Shown one piece after another: positions 43,292 through 52,193 of a DNA stretch of 64,000 nt. The position numbers were made by a program, and so were the translations under genes. Numbering within the stretch: position 1 is the stretch's first letter; each line of letters opens with the position of its first letter. Under the pieces are notes generated by a model. That model was not told the origin of the DNA, did not search any database, and saw nothing but the letters and a program-made list of their open reading frames with translations. Origin of the DNA: Humimonas sp964465015 (lineage in GTDB: Bacteria > Gemmatimonadota > Gemmatimonadetes > Palauibacterales > Palauibacteraceae); the NCBI GenBank assembly GCA_964465015.1, contig CAYXHP010000148.1, positions 62,001 to 126,000 on the forward strand, written 5' to 3'.

Positions 43292-43935
43292 GCCGGGGCG
43301 GGGCCCTGGGCCGCGAGGAGAGCTCCGGAAACGGCGCCCCATCGGAGGCCGGGAGGGGAGGTACCGTGTTCACAGGCGCGGGCTTCCGTATCTCGGAGGC
43401 GTGCCTGTACAGCCATCTTCTCACCCGGACCACGGGTCGAGCCGTGCGCCTGGGCATCGAGCGGGAGCTGGTGGACATCGCGGAACCGGTCCTCACGCTG
43501 GTCGACTTTCGGAACGTGGCCATCATCGACTTCAGCTGTGCCGACGAGATCGTGGCGCGGCTGGTGTGCGACGCGCTGGCCCGTCCCGACCCGCCGCTTC
43601 GCTTCTACCTGTTCACGGGCCTCGACGAGCACCACCTCGACCCGGTGGAATCGGCGCTGCGGCGGCGGGCCCTCGCGGTGACCGCCGAGCGTGCAGACGG
43701 AACTCCGTGCCTGCTGGGCGAGGCCGGTGCGCGCCTGCGCACGGCCTGCGCGGCCGTGAGCCGTCTCGGGCGGACCACCCCGGAGGGGCTCGTGCCCGGT
43801 CAGATCCCGACGCGCGAGGAAGCACGTGTCGTCCTCGAGGAGGCCCGGGCGCGGCGTCTCCTCCTCCGGGTGGCGGGGCAGTACGTCTCCCTGCGGGCCG
43901 CGGCCTGCGCGGCCGCAGGCGGCGGCGAGAGGTGA
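43288..43935 (+). CDS. STAS-like (DUF4325-type) protein with a basic C-terminal region
   Basis: A 215-residue protein. After a Gly-rich start, residues ~30-120 contain a STAS-like core (LVDFRNVAIIDFSCADEIVA, then DALARPDPPLRFYLFTGLDE) similar in pattern to the DUF4325 domain that is often found beside GHKL ATPases. The remaining ~100 residues are helical with a possible winged helix (TREEARVVLEEARARRLLLR, then VAGQYVSLRAAA). GTG 43288 overlaps the ATPase gene stop, so the pair is translated together. A partner-switch arrangement, with the ATPase controlling this protein, is inferred from the domains. Confidence 0.7.
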   Translation: MSRGGALGREESSGNGAPSEAGRGGTVFTGAGFRISEACLYSHLLTRTTGRAVRLGIERELVDIAEPVLTLVDFRNVAIIDFSCADEIVARLVCDALARPDPPLRFYLFTGLDEHHLDPVESALRRRALAVTAERADGTPCLLGEAGARLRTACAAVSRLGRTTPEGLVPGQIPTREEARVVLEEARARRLLLRVAGQYVSLRAAACAAAGGGER

Positions 43936-46616
43936 GCCGGCCGGACCTGCGCAGCGCCCTCCTGACCGCCGTCAGCTTGGTCGTCCTCGTCGCGGGCGGA
44001 GTGGTCACGGGCGCCTGGCTTCGCATGCGGGACTCGGTGCCCGACCTCTCGGGTACGGTGGAGACCCCCGACTTGCGGGACTCGGTGATCGTGCGGGTGG
44101 ACAGCCTCGGGATTCCGCACATCGACGCGGGCAGCGACCGGGACGCGCTGTGGGCCGAGGGCTGGATGCACGGCTCGGAGCGCCTGTGGCAGATGGAACT
44201 CCTCCGGCGCACCGCCCGCGGGCGCCTGTCGGAGCTGTTCGGCTCCGTCGCCCTCCCCACCGATCGTCTCATGCGCACGCTGGACGTGTGGGGGGCGGCG
44301 GGCCGTGCCCTGGCCGCGCTCGACACGGCGTCCCGCGCCGACCTCGACGCGTACGTCGCCGGCGTCAACGCGGCGATGAGGCGCCACGAGGGCTCGCTCC
44401 CCCCTGAGTTCCGAATCCTCCACGTCCGGCCTCGCTCCTGGTCGCCCCGCGCCTCCCTGGCGATCGGCAAGCTCATGGCGCTGGATCTGTCCGATTGGAG
44501 CGCCGTGCTGGCCCGGTGGGGCGCCACGCGGTCTCTCTCCGCCGACCGGACATCGCTGGTCGCGCCCCGGTGGCCGGAGTGGGCGGTGACGACGCTTCCC
44601 GGCGGAGCCGGGGCGGCCGACTCGTCGTCCGCCGCGGGCGCGAGCATCGACGGCGCGCGCCCTCCCGCCCCCCGGGACACCCCGGCCGGCGCGGCGCGGT
44701 CCTCCGCCATCGCGCAGCGGGCCCCGGCGGCGCGAGCCGTCGAAGCGGTCGACTCGGTTCCCGACCCGGACGCGCTCGATCCGCTGGGACTGGTCCGTGC
44801 CGTGTCGCTCTCGGCCTCCAACGCATGGGTCCTCGGGGGGGAGCGCAGCGCCACCGGGCGGCCGCTCCTCGCTAACGACACGCACCTCACCCTGCGCGCT
44901 CCGTCCATCTGGTACCTGGTCGGGCTCCGGGCCGGCGCGGGGCGCCTCGCGGTGGCCGGGCTGTCGATCCCGGGTGTGCCCGGCGTCGTCATCGGGCTCG
45001 ACCGGTCCGTGGCGTGGGGGTTCACCGATGCCGAGGTGGACGACATGGACTTCGCGGTCGAGACCGTGAGCCCCGACGGGGCCGCCTATCGGACGGCCTC
45101 CGGGTGGCGTGACTTCGCGGTTCGGGCCGAGACGCTGCGGGTACGCGGACGGAAGAACCCGGAGATCCTCCTGGTGCGGAGCACGGTGCGGGGACCCGTG
45201 ATCAGCGACGTGCTGCCGGGCGTGCACGAGACGCTCTCCGAGGTGTGGACCGCGGCCTATACGACCGGAGGGCTGGCGGGGATCCTGGCCATGGACCGGG
45301 CGAGGGGATCGGCCTCGTTCGACAGCGCCGTGCGACTGTACGACGGACCCGCGCAGAACGTCGTATGGATCGCGTCGGACGGACATGTGGGCTACCGGCT
45401 GGGCGGGGCGATCCCGCGCCGGGAGGGATGGAGCGGCGGGACACCGGCGCCGGCGTCGGCCATGGGCGACGGGTGGCTCGGGCTCGTGCCTCCCGATTCT
45501 CTGCCGGCGGCCCTGTTCCGGGCCGGCGGAACGAGCGGCGGGGACGCCGCCGCGCGCTCGGAGGGAGCCGGCCCTGAGGCGTCGGCCGGTCGCGAGCCGG
45601 GAGGCGGCGGGACATCGAAGGCCGGGCCCGCCTCCGTCCCGGTCTCCGCCGCTCCCGATTCGCTCCCGAATGGATACCTGGTCACGGCGAACAACCTCGA
45701 GGCGCCCGGTCTCATGGGGCGGTGGGGCTGGGACTACGATCCGTTCAGGTCGCGGCTCATCTCCGATCGCCTGGCCACGGCCCACGGCTGGGGGGTGCGG
45801 GAGATGGAGGATCTGCAGCGGGACACGCACAGCCTCCTGGCCGATTTCCTGATCGGCCAGGCGATCGGTGCCGCACGGGCCGTCGGGGCCGACTCGGTCG
45901 GGCGACTGCTGGTGGCCTGGGATCGCAGGGCCGACCTCGACTCGCGGGCGGCCGGCCTGTTCTACACCTGGCTGTATCGACTCCGCTACCTGATCGCGGG
46001 GGACGAGTACCGGGGGGGTCGGGGATGGTTTCCGATGGAGGCCCTGGTGCGGATCGCCCAGCGGGAGCCGGGCACCCCCTGGGTGGATGACGTCCGGACC
46101 GACACCGTCGAGACGCTGGCAGGCCTCGAGCGGCGCGCCATGCGGGACGCCATCGAGGCGTCGGGCCTCCGTCCGTGGCGCGAGCTCAACCGGGAGCGGT
46201 CACAGCATCCGCTGGGCCGGGTGGGATGGTTGGACCGGCTGTTCGGATTCGACATCGGTCCCCGGCCGGCCGAGGGCGGTCCCCATACCATCCGGGTGTC
46301 CGCTCCGGGGGCGTGGTCCAGGCTCGATAGCACGGACTGGAAGCCGCCTCACACGGGGAGTTTCGGTCCCTCCGAGCGGTTCGTGGCCGTCCTCGACAGC
46401 GCGGGTCCGAGGGGGTGGTTCTTGCTGCCCACGGGCGAGGATGGGAACCCGTTCGGCCCCCACTACCGGGACATGGCATCCCGTTGGTACTCGGGCGGCG
46501 CCCTCTTCCCGGTGCCGCTGCGTCGCGCGGCCATCCGCGCCATCACCGTGGGCCGCCTTCGGCTCGTCCCGCCGACGCCGCCAGGCGGCTCGGATCGTGA
46601 AACTCCCTCGCGTTGA
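43932..46616 (+). CDS. Penicillin acylase family protein (Ntn hydrolase)
   Basis: An 894-residue amidohydrolase precursor. An N-terminal membrane/signal helix (LLTAVSLVVLVAGGVVTGAW) precedes the alpha part (RVDSLGIPHIDAGSDRDALW; EGWMHGSERLWQMELLRRTA). A ~100-residue Ala/Ser/Pro-rich linker ends at the nucleophile site SASNAWVLGGERS, where autocleavage exposes the catalytic Ser. The beta part follows (RPLLANDTHLTL; PGVPGVVIGLDRSVAWGFTD). A second low-complexity insert (about 535-580) interrupts the beta part. Family members hydrolyse acyl amides such as penicillin G or acyl-homoserine lactones; the substrate here is unknown. GTG 43932 is coupled to the STAS-like gene. Confidence 0.92.
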   Translation: MSRPDLRSALLTAVSLVVLVAGGVVTGAWLRMRDSVPDLSGTVETPDLRDSVIVRVDSLGIPHIDAGSDRDALWAEGWMHGSERLWQMELLRRTARGRLSELFGSVALPTDRLMRTLDVWGAAGRALAALDTASRADLDAYVAGVNAAMRRHEGSLPPEFRILHVRPRSWSPRASLAIGKLMALDLSDWSAVLARWGATRSLSADRTSLVAPRWPEWAVTTLPGGAGAADSSSAAGASIDGARPPAPRDTPAGAARSSAIAQRAPAARAVEAVDSVPDPDALDPLGLVRAVSLSASNAWVLGGERSATGRPLLANDTHLTLRAPSIWYLVGLRAGAGRLAVAGLSIPGVPGVVIGLDRSVAWGFTDAEVDDMDFAVETVSPDGAAYRTASGWRDFAVRAETLRVRGRKNPEILLVRSTVRGPVISDVLPGVHETLSEVWTAAYTTGGLAGILAMDRARGSASFDSAVRLYDGPAQNVVWIASDGHVGYRLGGAIPRREGWSGGTPAPASAMGDGWLGLVPPDSLPAALFRAGGTSGGDAAARSEGAGPEASAGREPGGGGTSKAGPASVPVSAAPDSLPNGYLVTANNLEAPGLMGRWGWDYDPFRSRLISDRLATAHGWGVREMEDLQRDTHSLLADFLIGQAIGAARAVGADSVGRLLVAWDRRADLDSRAAGLFYTWLYRLRYLIAGDEYRGGRGWFPMEALVRIAQREPGTPWVDDVRTDTVETLAGLERRAMRDAIEASGLRPWRELNRERSQHPLGRVGWLDRLFGFDIGPRPAEGGPHTIRVSAPGAWSRLDSTDWKPPHTGSFGPSERFVAVLDSAGPRGWFLLPTGEDGNPFGPHYRDMASRWYSGGALFPVPLRRAAIRAITVGRLRLVPPTPPGGSDRETPSR

Positions 46617-46629
46617 CGGGGTTTCACGA
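46595..46629 (+). terminator. Hairpin at the end of the penicillin acylase gene
   Basis: TCGTGAAACTCC (46595-46606) pairs with GGGGTTTCACGA (46618-46629) over 12 bp, with one G-T wobble. Its left arm lies inside the coding end, and the stop codon is in the loop. There is no T-tract, so termination is only likely. Confidence 0.4.
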
Positions 46630-46699
46630 GGCCGGTAGGTTGACGATCGAGGCTCGGGAGGGGCCTCCCGGGCCGCCGCCGGAGGGGCACCGAGGGAAC

Positions 46700-46957
46700 A
46701 TGGCCAGGAATATCGCGAGCACCGCCGCCACACCACGCGAGAAGATCGAGGACGTCCTCGCGGGCATCCGCCCGGCCGTCCGGTCGGATGGCGGTGACAT
46801 CGAGCTCGTGGCCTTCGACGAGGAGGAGGGCCTGGTCCGCCTGCGGATGGTCGGCGCCTGCCACGCCTGCCCCATGTCCATGATGACGCTTCGTGCGGGG
46901 ATCGAGCAGCGCCTGCGCATGCAGGTGCCGGAGGTTCGCGCGGTCGAGGCCGTCTGA
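46700..46957 (+). CDS. NifU-like C-terminal domain protein
   Basis: An 85-residue stand-alone NifU C-terminal domain. EKIEDVLAGIRPAVRSDGGD is the conserved helix and loop, and CHACPMS supplies the CxxC that holds an iron-sulfur cluster for delivery. ATG 46700 follows CGAGGGA. The next gene is an Mrp-type cluster carrier, so the two probably act together in Fe-S protein maturation. Confidence 0.9.
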   Translation: MARNIASTAATPREKIEDVLAGIRPAVRSDGGDIELVAFDEEEGLVRLRMVGACHACPMSMMTLRAGIEQRLRMQVPEVRAVEAV

Positions 46958-47068
46958 GGCACGTCATTTCCGTCTCTCTCCGATCCCACCGGTCTCGTTG
47001 CCGACCCGGTCCCGCTCGTGGACCGGCGCATCCCGGATCCGCGCGCGTCCCCGACGGTGAGCTCCGGG

Positions 47069-48043
47069 ATGGCTGAGGGAGGACCGTCCGGGGACGAAGG
47101 AGGCCGCGGCCGGCCCCCGCGCTCCAGCGGCCGGTCGCTCCCCATCATGGGCCAGGGGGGTGGTCCGGGCGGAGGACGGGACCCACACGGTGCCCCGCCG
47201 GGCTCGCGTCCGGTGGATGCGGACCGGGCCGCCGCTTCCCGCCATCCGAGGGAGGCTCCTCCGCTTCCGGGGGTCCGGCACGTGATCGCCGTCAGCTCGG
47301 GGAAGGGGGGCGTGGGCAAGTCCACCGTGGCGACCAACCTGGCCGCGGCCTGGGCCGACGCCGGCTTCCGCGTCGGACTGCTGGACGCGGATGTCTATGG
47401 ACCGGACATCCCGACCATGTTCGGCGTGCATGACCGGCCGCGGATGGCGGGTGAGCAGGTCCTCCCTCTCGAGGCGCACGGCGTGAAGCTCATGAGTATC
47501 GGCTTCATGGTGGACGAGGACACGCCGGCCATCTGGCGGGGCCCGATCATCATGGGCATCGTCCGCCAGTTCCTGCAGCAGGTCCGCTGGGGCGATCTCG
47601 ACTTCCTGGTCATCGACCTCCCGCCCGGGACCGGCGACGCGCAGCTCTCCCTCGTACAGCTCGTGCAGGTGCGAGGCGGGGTGTTCGTGACCACGCCGCA
47701 GGACGTGGCCGTGGGGGGCGTCCTCAAGGGCATTCGCATGTTCGAGAAGCTCGAGATTCCAGTCCTCGGCCTGGTCGAGAACATGAGCGGATTCGTGTGC
47801 CCGGACTGCGGGACCCGTCACGACATCTTCGGCGCCGGGGGCGGGGCCAAGCTCGCGGCCTCCATCGACGTGCCGTTCCTGGGCGACGTCCCGCTGGGGA
47901 TGGCCATCCGCGAGGAAGGGGACCGGGGGCTCCCGACCGTGCTCGGTCGGCCCGAGTCGCCGGAGGCGGCGGCGCTGCGCTCGGTCGCCAGGACGGTCCG
48001 CGAACGGGCCGAAGCGCTGGAAGCGGAGACTGCCGCGAGCTGA
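47069..48043 (+). CDS. mrp: Mrp/ApbC-type iron-sulfur cluster carrier ATPase
   Basis: A P-loop ATPase that transfers Fe-S clusters. The deviant Walker A is SSGKGGVGKSTVATNLA, followed by LLDADVYGPDIPTMFG, VIDLPPGTGDAQLSL and GLVENMSGFVCPDCG, whose CxxC holds the cluster at the dimer interface. The usual N-terminal MIP18-like domain is absent; instead there are ~70 Gly/Pro/Arg-rich residues. ATG 47069 is chosen for GGTGAG upstream; GTG 47018 would add 17 residues. The NifU-like gene lies just before it. Confidence 0.92.
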   Translation: MAEGGPSGDEGGRGRPPRSSGRSLPIMGQGGGPGGGRDPHGAPPGSRPVDADRAAASRHPREAPPLPGVRHVIAVSSGKGGVGKSTVATNLAAAWADAGFRVGLLDADVYGPDIPTMFGVHDRPRMAGEQVLPLEAHGVKLMSIGFMVDEDTPAIWRGPIIMGIVRQFLQQVRWGDLDFLVIDLPPGTGDAQLSLVQLVQVRGGVFVTTPQDVAVGGVLKGIRMFEKLEIPVLGLVENMSGFVCPDCGTRHDIFGAGGGAKLAASIDVPFLGDVPLGMAIREEGDRGLPTVLGRPESPEAAALRSVARTVRERAEALEAETAAS

Positions 48044-48067
48044 CTTCCCCGAACGAAAGGGCAGCCC

Positions 48068-48874
48068 ATGGTCGTAACCCTGGTGACCGACTTCGGGACC
48101 CAGGACGGCTACGTGGGCGAGATGAAAGGCGTCCTCGCAGATCGGGCGCCCGAGGCTCCGGTGGTGGACATCACCCACGACGTGCCGCCCGGCGACGTGC
48201 TGGCTGGCGGATGGGTGCTGGCCCGGATCTGGTCGCGGTTCCCCCCCGGCACCGTCCACCTGGTCGTGGTGGATCCCGGGGTCGGCTCGGACCGCCGAGC
48301 CCTGGCCCTGTGCGCCGGCAGCCGCTGGTTCGTGGGGCCGGACAACGGCCTGCTCACGCGGGTCCTGGAGGGCGTCGTTCCGTCCGGCGGTCCCCCCGAG
48401 GGTCCCGTCACCGCCCGATTCCTCGATCCCGCCTCCATCGGCCTCGAGCCTCTCTCGGACACCTTCCACGGCCGAGACCTGTTCGCGCCGGCGGCGGCTC
48501 ACCTGGCGGCGGGCGGCCCTCCCGAGGCGGTGGGTCCCGAAGCCCCGGTGGACCGGTTGGTGCGGCATCCGCTGAGTCGGCCGCGGCGTTCGGGGGGCGG
48601 GGTGAAGGGCGTCGTGGAGCACGTGGACCGGTTCGGTAACCTGATCACCAACGTCCCGGTGGACTGGCTTCCCGAGGCGTTGCGCGTGCGAGTGGGAAAC
48701 TCGGAGGTGCGTCATCCGGGTCGGAGCTTCGCGGACGTGGCACCGGGGGAGGCGGTCCTCATCCGGGGCTCGGCGGGCACGCTCGAGGTGTGCCTCCGGG
48801 ACGGCCGGGCGGATGTCGCCCTCGGCGTGGGACGGGGGGATCCGGTCGAGGCGCTGGAGGCTGGCCCGGACTGA
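48068..48874 (+). CDS. SAM hydrolase (SAM hydroxide adenosyltransferase family)
   Basis: A 268-residue enzyme that splits S-adenosylmethionine to adenosine and methionine using an activated water; it belongs to the fluorinase/DUF62 fold. The start VTLVTDFGTQDGYVGEMKG, then VDITHDVPPGDV, VVVDPGVGSDRRAL, FVGPDNGLLT and the C-terminal DRFGNLITNVP are all family hallmarks. The fluorinase-specific halide loop is not evident. ATG 48068 follows GAAAGGG, 24 bases after mrp. Confidence 0.92.
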   Translation: MVVTLVTDFGTQDGYVGEMKGVLADRAPEAPVVDITHDVPPGDVLAGGWVLARIWSRFPPGTVHLVVVDPGVGSDRRALALCAGSRWFVGPDNGLLTRVLEGVVPSGGPPEGPVTARFLDPASIGLEPLSDTFHGRDLFAPAAAHLAAGGPPEAVGPEAPVDRLVRHPLSRPRRSGGGVKGVVEHVDRFGNLITNVPVDWLPEALRVRVGNSEVRHPGRSFADVAPGEAVLIRGSAGTLEVCLRDGRADVALGVGRGDPVEALEAGPD

Positions 48875-48951
48875 GGATGGGCCGGGCCGCCGGGACTCGC
48901 CGTCCGTCCGCCCGGCGCGTGTCGACTCCGGCCGGGAGCGGCGGTCAGGCC

Positions 48952-49857
48952 CTAGGGCTCGACCTCCATGTCGATGCTCCCGAACGCGGCGTTGACGTCC
49001 AGCCGAAGGTGCCGCGCCGCCGAGCTCCAATTCGTGGTCCGGTACCCGCCGGCCACCTTGGTGAAGCCGGCCGCGTTGAACGACGCGAGCACGGTGGTCT
49101 TGTCGATTTCGACTCCGAGATCGGACGGGAACTTGAGGGTGAGCGACCCGAGCCCCATGTGAATGGAGCCGGACGCGTCCCCCGTCCAGTCGCCCGAGAA
49201 ATCCAGGGTGACGTCTCCGACGCCGCCATCGACCTGGATCCGGTCGAAGTGCGCGTTTCCGAGCCCATCCGCCTTCAGCGAAGCGGCTCCCGCCTTGATC
49301 CGGAGCTCGTGCATTCGGCTCGGGTTGGGGTCCGAGAAGCGGAGCCGCGTGTCGCTGGCCCCCGTCTCGAGCGTCACGTCGGTGAGCGGAAGGCCGCCCA
49401 GCTCGAGTCGGCTCTTGGCCGCGCCCACGGCCAGGCTCAGGTCGGTCGGCACGTCCGGGCTGAGCCCGACCTCCAGGCTCGCGCCGTGCGAATCGGTGTC
49501 CATGTCGCCCGTTTCGAGGCCATTCCAGTCGATGTGGACGCCATCCTTCCCGTTCAACGACTTGAGTCCGAGCCGGATCGTGGCCGACCCATCGCTTCGC
49601 TCGAAAGAGCGGACCGGCGTGAAGCGGGACGCATCGTAGCGGATGTGGGCGTCGTACAGCTCACCGGCCCGCGCAGCCCGCAACGTGAGAGTGCCCGCCC
49701 CGAACTCGATCCTCACATCGGCCGACTTGATGCCATCGGCTTGCCGAGCCGTCGAGAGTTCGAGCCAGTCCTGGGCGGACGCCGGCCTGCCCGCCGTCAG
49801 GGCCACGAGAACGGCCGCGAGCAGTCCCAGGGTCAGCCGCGCGCCGCCCGTCCTCAC
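48952..49857 (-). CDS. Exported toast-rack-like beta-solenoid protein
   Basis: A 301-residue exported protein with a signal peptide (LTLGLLAAVLVALTAGRPASAQ). The rest is regular beta repeats with Gly/Asn turns: ADVRIEFGAGTLTLRAA, LSLAVGAAKSRLELGGLPLT, VTLETGASDTRLRFSD, KAGAASLKADGLGNAHFDRI, LGSLTLKFPSDLGVEI. This resembles the toast-rack or DUF4097-type domains that occur next to LiaF- and PspC-type envelope sensors. GTG 49857 overlaps the stop of the upstream gene (GTGA on the minus strand). It is the last gene of the sigma-factor cassette. Confidence 0.75.
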   Translation of the reverse strand: MRTGGARLTLGLLAAVLVALTAGRPASAQDWLELSTARQADGIKSADVRIEFGAGTLTLRAARAGELYDAHIRYDASRFTPVRSFERSDGSATIRLGLKSLNGKDGVHIDWNGLETGDMDTDSHGASLEVGLSPDVPTDLSLAVGAAKSRLELGGLPLTDVTLETGASDTRLRFSDPNPSRMHELRIKAGAASLKADGLGNAHFDRIQVDGGVGDVTLDFSGDWTGDASGSIHMGLGSLTLKFPSDLGVEIDKTTVLASFNAAGFTKVAGGYRTTNWSSAARHLRLDVNAAFGSIDMEVEP

Positions 49858-51470
49858 GGCGCCCCCTCGCTCCCCTTCGTCTCCGCGGCGGGGCGCCGGA
49901 CGTGCTCGGTGACCTTCCCGCCGCGGGCCAGGAGCGCGGCTCCGAGGCCCACCGTGATCGCCACCCAGGTGCCGACCACGGCCACGAAGATCGTCAGCCC
50001 ACGCAGGAAGGAGAGCCAGCCACCGAACAGGTTCAGGGCGGCGGCGAGAGCGAACGGGAGGAGCAAGACGACCAGACCGCTGATCACGTAGTAGTAGGAG
50101 TTGGAACGGCGAAGCCGCTCGATCCACTGGTACCGGTAGCGCTGCTGTGCAAGCACCTCTCCGGTGGCGTGCGCCACCGCCAGGTAGCCGGCCAGCAGGG
50201 CCAGCCCGAAGGCCAGCACGTAGAACGGGATCACCAGCCACGTGATCACTCCGGCCACCAGGATGAGGAGGACCGGAAAGAACAGGAACTCGCCGGCCAG
50301 CCCCACGCCGAAAGAGCGGGCGAAGCTCCACCGCGCGGTGTCGGCCACCACCTCGAGCTGCGGGTTGAGGAAGTAGACCGTGAGCGCGCCGACCACGCCG
50401 AGCAGGAGCAGCGCGGTCAGCACCGCCAGTACCCCACCCACGGCCGCGAAGAGGTTGTGGAAGATGGAGCCGAAGAAGCCACGCGAGTGGTGGATCCGCA
50501 CGCGCGGAACCGCCGGCACCTCGGGAGCCTCGGGGGCGCCCGACGTCACCGCGGGCGCGTGGCCCGACAGCGCCTTGACCGACAGGAGCTCTCCGTCCAC
50601 CTGGCCGCCGTTGCGTTCCACGGTCCCGCCCACCTGCACGACGTCACCGTGCACGACGGCCGAGGGCTCCAGGGACAGCGTGCCGTTCAGCACGAGCACG
50701 TCGCCCTTCACCTCACCGCCCAGACGGAGGTCGCCGTTGAGGAGCGCCAGGTTCCCGTCCACGGTCTGGCCGCGCGGGATCGCGTAGTCGTCGTGGACGA
50801 CCAGCGCCAGGTCCCCCGCCTCGCCCTGCACCTGGTTGCCCAGGCGGCCGAGGCGGTTGCGGAGCGTCTCGAGACGTGACGCCAGCTGGTCCACCGAGAG
50901 CTTGCCAGGGGCGATCGCGACCATGCCGCCTTCGGGCCCCTTCACGGTGACGGTCCCGGCCGGCGCGCCCGCGCTCGGCGCGGTGGTCGTGCTGGCGGCG
51001 GGTGCCTCCTTCGCCACCGTCCCTCCGCCTCCGCCGGCGAAGCCGACCAGGGCCTCGCGCAGCGCGGACACCGCCGAGGAATCCGCACCGTCCGAGGGCG
51101 GACTCCACGAGCGCAGCCGCGCCGCGAACTCGTCGGGCCGGAGGCTCATGCCGTTCTGCAGGAGCTGGCGCCACGACCGCTCGAGGGCGCCGTCCTTCTC
51201 GTAGCTCCCCAGGTCACGGCCGTCCACCTGGATCTTGCCGGCGCGCAGCGCCACGTGGTGCTGCGTGCCTCCCGCTTCCTCGATCTCGAGCTCGGCGCCC
51301 CGCCACGACATCGTGACGGACGTGGAGACGGGCTGGGCCTGCTGGGCCCGGAGCGCGCCGCCCGGAAGGCCTACCGCCAGCAGGACGACCGCGAGGACGG
51401 GGAGCGCGAGGCGCAGGCCGCCTCCCGGCGTTCGCCGTCCGATCCGGAGGGTCGTGGGGATCGTTGGCAT
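49854..51470 (-). CDS. Exported bactofilin-like/polymer-forming protein with membrane domain
   Basis: A 538-residue protein. A signal helix (LALPVLAVVLLAVGLPGGAL) opens it. An external region with an Ala/Thr linker follows, then a short beta-helix with bactofilin-like rungs (VDGNLALLNGDLRLGGEVKG; DVLVLNGTLSLEPSAVVHGD; VVQVGGTVERNGGQVDGELL). After that come about five membrane helices (from GVLAVLTALLLLGVVGALTV to LTIFVAVVGTWVAITVGLG). This order is typical of proteins encoded beside ECF sigma factors and thought to sense or reinforce the envelope; the function is unproven. ATG 51470 lies four bases past the anti-sigma gene stop. Confidence 0.78.
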   Translation of the reverse strand: MPTIPTTLRIGRRTPGGGLRLALPVLAVVLLAVGLPGGALRAQQAQPVSTSVTMSWRGAELEIEEAGGTQHHVALRAGKIQVDGRDLGSYEKDGALERSWRQLLQNGMSLRPDEFAARLRSWSPPSDGADSSAVSALREALVGFAGGGGGTVAKEAPAASTTTAPSAGAPAGTVTVKGPEGGMVAIAPGKLSVDQLASRLETLRNRLGRLGNQVQGEAGDLALVVHDDYAIPRGQTVDGNLALLNGDLRLGGEVKGDVLVLNGTLSLEPSAVVHGDVVQVGGTVERNGGQVDGELLSVKALSGHAPAVTSGAPEAPEVPAVPRVRIHHSRGFFGSIFHNLFAAVGGVLAVLTALLLLGVVGALTVYFLNPQLEVVADTARWSFARSFGVGLAGEFLFFPVLLILVAGVITWLVIPFYVLAFGLALLAGYLAVAHATGEVLAQQRYRYQWIERLRRSNSYYYVISGLVVLLLPFALAAALNLFGGWLSFLRGLTIFVAVVGTWVAITVGLGAALLARGGKVTEHVRRPAAETKGSEGAP

Positions 51471-51474
51471 CGGT

Positions 51475-52095
51475 TCAGCTCCTCGAGGTTCGGGCCGCGC
51501 CCCACGCCGGGGCCAGCATTTTCGCCATCGCGCCGGCCGTCAGCAGGCTGGCCAGGACGATGCCCGCCATACCCACCAACGCTCCGGTCATTCCGATCCG
51601 CCCCGCCATCTCCTTCAGGAGGGCCGGCAGTCCGGACTCCCACACCAGTCGGCCGCCCGCCACGACGGCTCCCCAGAACAGGGCCGTCAGGCGCTCCAGC
51701 GTGAAGCCTACGAGGCCGCCCAGCGTGAGCTCGGGCTGGCTGGTCAGCCACCAGGCGCCCAGACCGGCGGTCCCGACCACGAGCGTCGCGGCGAGCGCCA
51801 GCACCAGCCAGTGCGACCGGAGCGTGGCCCAGGCTCGCACGTACCAGGGCACCGGCAACCGGATCCGCGCCATCACGGACTCGGTGAAGCCCGGAGACGG
51901 GTCCAGCTGCGGCAGGGAGAACAGGGCCGCGTGCAGTGCGCGCAACTCCTCGACCTCCCGCCGGCATCGCTCGCAGGTATCTACATGCCGACGCAGGACT
52001 TCCGGGGGTGCCCCGGTGTCCTGGTCGGAGAGGAAGAGCTCGCGCTCCTCCTGCTGCAGGTGCCTGCCGAGTCGTTCGTTCATGTCCGGTGTCAT
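51475..52095 (-). CDS. Zinc-finger anti-sigma factor
   Basis: A 206-residue membrane anti-sigma factor. The N-terminal HVDTCERCRREVEEL is the HxxxCxxC zinc-binding ASD motif that clamps ECF sigma factors. One membrane helix follows (LVLALAATLVVGTAGLGAWW), then one or two hydrophobic segments at the C-terminus. ATG 52095 is used; ATG 52083 would give a start four residues later and is equally possible. The sigma factor gene lies directly upstream. Confidence 0.85.
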   Translation of the reverse strand: MTPDMNERLGRHLQQEERELFLSDQDTGAPPEVLRRHVDTCERCRREVEELRALHAALFSLPQLDPSPGFTESVMARIRLPVPWYVRAWATLRSHWLVLALAATLVVGTAGLGAWWLTSQPELTLGGLVGFTLERLTALFWGAVVAGGRLVWESGLPALLKEMAGRIGMTGALVGMAGIVLASLLTAGAMAKMLAPAWGAARTSRS

Positions 52096-52193
52096 GGGTT
52101 ACGTGTCGCTCCTGTCTCGTTCACCCTTACGAGGCGGCGCCGAAGCAGGTTTCACCCGGCCTCCCGGCCGCACGTGTCCGGTCGGTGACCGCC

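Noticed and set aside
49902..50879. Plus-strand frame with His/Gln/Asp-rich product opposite the bactofilin-like gene
   Set aside because: Antisense of a gene with clear signal peptide, beta rungs and membrane helices; no homology seen.
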